From contig CAZMSZ010000078.1 in the NCBI GenBank assembly GCA_964569055.1, forward strand, positions 1-24,158: DNA of 24,158 bases. The letters run 5' to 3'. The position numbers and the translations under genes are program-made. The notes under the pieces are model-generated. The model ran no database searches, was not told the DNA's origin, and saw only the letters and a program-made list of their open reading frames with translations. Positions 22,315-24,158 of the stretch are shown here, piece by piece. This DNA comes from JAWLGW01 sp964569055 (lineage in GTDB: Bacteria; Planctomycetota; J058). The first letter of the stretch is position 1; each line of letters opens with the position of its first letter.

Positions 22315-23670
22315 GTGGAGCTCGCGACCACACTCGGACTGCTCGGCGCGCTGCTGATCGCGGCGCACGCTGGCGGCGCGCTGTTCGCCAGGCTGCGCCA
22401 GCCGCGCGTGATCGGCGAGATCCTCGGCGGCGCGCTGCTCGGCCCGACCGTGCTGGGGGCGTTCGCCCCGGCGGTGACCGGCGCCGCGGCCCGCGCGAGC
22501 GTCGGTCCGTTCGGCCTGCTCGCCGCCGCGCACGACGTCGGCCTGGTCCTGCTCATGTTCCTCTCGGGCGCGCGCATGAAGGAGCTGTTCGCCGCGGAGG
22601 ACCGGCGCGCGGTGGCCTGGCTGGCGGCGATCGGCACCGCGCTCCCGTTCGCGCTCACGGTCACGGCGACGCCGCTGCTCCCGCTCGAGGCGCTGGCCGG
22701 GACGTCCGGCTCGACCGCGGCGCTGGTGCTGGTGCTCGGGATCGCCGCGGCGGTCACCTCGATCCCGGTGATCTCGCGGATCTTCCGCGACCTCGACGTG
22801 CTCCACACCCGCTTCGCCCGCCTGGTGCTCGGCGTGGCCGTGGTGGAGGACGTGGCGCTGTGGGCCGTGCTGGCCCTGGCCACCGCCCTGGCCGGCGCCG
22901 CTGGGCTCGGCGGCGGCGAGGTCACCTGGCACGTGGTGGTGACGGTGGCCTACGTGGCGCTCGCGATCGGCTTCGCGCCGCCGGCGGTCCGCGCGCTCGA
23001 GCGCAGCCCCCGCAACGGTCTGGCGCGCCGCTGGCCCCTGGCCTGGTTGGCCGCGGTCCTCGGCGCCTACGCGGCCGTGGCCCTGTCCTGCGGGGTCTCG
23101 CTGGTGTTCGCCGCGTTCTTCGCGGGGGTCGCGCTCGAGGGGCGCGGCGAGGCGGTGCGCGCGCGGCTGCTCGACGTAGAGCGGGTGGCGTACGCGGCGC
23201 CGATCCCGCTGTACTTCGCGGTGGTCGGCTACCGGCTGGTGTTCGACCAGGGCTTCGCCCCCGGCCTGGTGGCGGCGCTGATCGTGGCGGCCTGCGGCAT
23301 GAAGCTGGCCTCGGTCAGCCTCGGCGGCGCCCTGGCCGGCTTTCGAGGCAAGGACCTCGTCAACCTGGCGATCGCGACCAACGCCCGCGGGGGCCCCGGG
23401 ATCGTGCTGGCGAGCGTGGCCTACGACGCGCAGATCGTGAACGCGCTCGGCTACACCGCCCTGGTCCTGTTGGCCGTGGTCACCTCCCAGGGCGCCGGCG
23501 CCTGGCTCGAGCGCGAGCTGCGCGCGGGCCGGACGCTGCTGGTCGGCGACGTCGGCCCGGGCCCCGGCTTCGCGGGCGCGCCCAGCGCCGCGAGCGCGAG
23601 CGAGGCGCCCACGGCGACGGACGGCCCCCACGAGGCGCGACCGGCCGAGGAGCCCGGGCCCACCGCGTAG
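22315..23670 (+). CDS. Cation:proton antiporter (Na+/H+ exchanger family, CPA2-like)
   Basis: Seen: 451 residues with about 11-13 hydrophobic segments. Landmarks are the N-terminal LRQPRVIGEILGGALLGP, GLVLLMFLSGARM, AAAVTSIPVISRIFRD, the ion-site-like VVEDVALW, and NARGGPGIVLASVAYD. This is the order of the Na_H_Exchanger (PF00999) proteins of the CPA2 type. The last ~45 residues are a hydrophilic Ala/Pro/Glu-rich tail with no TrkA-N/RCK domain, unlike KefB or KefC. Known role: exchange of Na+ or K+ for protons across the inner membrane; ion specificity cannot be read. Start: the GTG at 22315 has GGGAGGA seven bases upstream. Longer readings run back into the kinase gene and are shadows. Confidence 0.92.
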   Translation: MELATTLGLLGALLIAAHAGGALFARLRQPRVIGEILGGALLGPTVLGAFAPAVTGAAARASVGPFGLLAAAHDVGLVLLMFLSGARMKELFAAEDRRAVAWLAAIGTALPFALTVTATPLLPLEALAGTSGSTAALVLVLGIAAAVTSIPVISRIFRDLDVLHTRFARLVLGVAVVEDVALWAVLALATALAGAAGLGGGEVTWHVVVTVAYVALAIGFAPPAVRALERSPRNGLARRWPLAWLAAVLGAYAAVALSCGVSLVFAAFFAGVALEGRGEAVRARLLDVERVAYAAPIPLYFAVVGYRLVFDQGFAPGLVAALIVAACGMKLASVSLGGALAGFRGKDLVNLAIATNARGGPGIVLASVAYDAQIVNALGYTALVLLAVVTSQGAGAWLERELRAGRTLLVGDVGPGPGFAGAPSAASASEAPTATDGPHEARPAEEPGPTA

Positions 23671-23673
23671 AGT

Positions 23674-23999
23674 GGACTGACCGCCAAGAAAACCAAGAAA
23701 GAGCTGTCGCTCCCAAAGTCAGCTCCTGGTGTGAGGACTGACCGCCAAGAGAGCCAAGAAAAGCTGTCGCCCCCAAGGTCAGCTCCCTGCTGTGAGAATT
23801 GACCGCCAAGAGCGCCAAGAGCGCCAAGGAAGAGCTGTCGCCCCCAAAGTCAGCTCCCTGGTGCGAGGACCGACCGCCAAGAGAGCCCAAAAAGAGCTGT
23901 CGCCCCCCAGGTCAGCTCCCTGGCAACCCTCGACTGACCGCCAAGAGCGCCAAGAGCGCCAAGGAAGAGCTGTCGCTGCCGAAAGCCGTCGATCGCCAA
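23674..23999. repeat. Tandem intergenic repeat array, about five units of 61-71 bp
   Basis: Units start near 23674, 23735, 23796, 23867 and 23931. Each has GACTGACCGCCAAGA, one to three GCCAAGA/GCCAAGAGC-like copies, AAGAGCTGTCGCCCCC, AAAGTCAGCTCC and CTGGTGTGAG. GAGCTG and CAGCTC inside a unit can pair as a 5-6-bp stem with a 13-base loop; the fifth unit has lost the CAGCTC arm. Units differ by point changes and by the number of GCCAAGAGC copies. No coding sequence is credible here; the minus-strand reading is just the repeat translated (LALLALL). There are no unique spacers, so it is not CRISPR. Confidence 0.9.
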
Positions 24000-24006
24000 G
24001 TGCGCC

Positions 24007-24035
24007 GAGGAGCTATCGTCGAGCGACAGCTCCTC
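24007..24035. repeat. Hairpin made from an inverted copy of the repeat core
   Basis: GAGGAGCT-A-TCG pairs with CGA-C-AGCTCCTC: a 12-position stem with a single A/C mismatch and a 5-base loop. The right arm (GAGCGACAGCTC) is the reverse complement of the GAGCTGTCGCTC core of unit 1. It ends the array. No U-tract follows, so termination is not assured. Confidence 0.75.
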
Positions 24036-24048
24036 CGGGTCAGGAGGA

Positions 24049-24158
24049 GGGCGGGGGGGCGCCGCGCGCAGTTCGGGCGCGCGGTTCGTCCGATTGCCCG
24101 GGGCGATCACCAACTCGTGGCAGCGCGCACGCTGTTTGAGCACGGCGCCCCCCCGCCC
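24049..24158. repeat. Perfect 16-bp inverted repeat flanking a 78-bp structured segment
   Basis: The left arm 24049-24064 (GGGCGGGGGGGCGCCG) is the exact reverse complement of the right arm 24143-24158, which ends at the last base of the window. Between them is an 8-bp stem (CCGCGCGC 24062-24069 with GCGCGCGG 24077-24084; its first bases overlap the left arm) and a small CAGCG/CGCTG stem (24121-24134). No open frame is convincing. It could be a small non-autonomous element, a structured RNA, or an inverted repeat at a contig end. Confidence 0.6.

Noticed and set aside
23480..23890. Minus-strand open frame over the repeat array
   Set aside because: It is the repeat unit translated several times (LALLALL, RELTLGAT) and continues into the antisense of the antiporter gene.
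23674..24035. CRISPR array
   Set aside because: The units are contiguous near-copies without unique spacers, and no cas gene is present.
24065..24142. tRNA gene
   Set aside because: The GGTTCGTCC segment recalls a T-arm, but there is no matching acceptor stem or anticodon arm of the right size.
23850..24143. Minus-strand 97-codon frame at the right end
   Set aside because: It begins inside the inverted repeat and crosses the hairpin and the repeats, with no domain. A fragment of a real gene in its first ~30 codons (CHELVIAPGN...) cannot be excluded without sequence to the right.

Overview
This is a very GC-rich bacterial window with dense coding on both strands, short intergenic gaps and many GTG starts. 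It carries no rRNA, tRNA, CRISPR or recognisable insertion sequence. A Planctomycetota-like or Myxococcota-like organism is the best guess. The reasons are base composition, a Hanks-type Ser/Thr kinase fused to Sel1 repeats, FHA proteins, and a fused acyl-AMP ligase/acyltransferase. No marker in the window settles the phylum. A run of exactly 100 N (4254-4353) marks a scaffold join of unknown true length.

Layout: (1) 1-2985, minus strand: a YgiQ-type radical SAM protein, then a TldD/PmbA-type metalloprotease that starts on a GTGA overlap and is cut by the left edge. (2) 3040-4253: a XerC/XerD-like tyrosine recombinase divergent from an XRE-type helix-turn-helix gene that runs into the gap. 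(3) 4359-11085, minus strand: a complete fatty-acid synthesis operon, rpmF-plsX-fabH-fabD-fabG-acpP-fabF. It continues without a break into a 90-residue unknown protein and a double-FHA protein. Its promoter (TTGACC, 16 bp, TATAAT) is the clearest in the window. (4) 11193-15726: a YkgJ-like cysteine-cluster protein, a VOC/PhnB-like protein, a B12-binding-type radical SAM enzyme coupled to a multi-pass membrane protein, and a hemolysin III/PAQR-like protein. (5) 15861-18734: one 957-residue polypeptide joining a fatty acyl-AMP ligase, an acyl carrier domain and a PlsC-type acyltransferase. (6) 18859-23670: a stand-alone ParB-domain protein, a molbindin (Mop), a Ser/Thr kinase with Sel1 repeats, and a Na+/H+-antiporter-family protein. 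(7) 23671-24158: non-coding, with a tandem repeat array of about 61-71 bp per unit, a strong hairpin, and a perfect 16-bp inverted repeat whose right arm ends at the window edge.

Functional themes are lipid supply and membrane assembly. The fab operon makes acyl-ACP, PlsX feeds phospholipid synthesis, and the fusion protein at 15861 probably activates free fatty acids onto its own carrier domain and transfers them to a glycerolipid acceptor. Several genes have a TANNNT hexamer only about 5-9 bases before the chosen start codon, which suggests leaderless or nearly leaderless transcripts. No complete new defence or mobile system is visible. The best candidates for novelty are the three-domain lipid enzyme, the repeat/inverted-repeat block at the right end, and the leaderless-promoter pattern.
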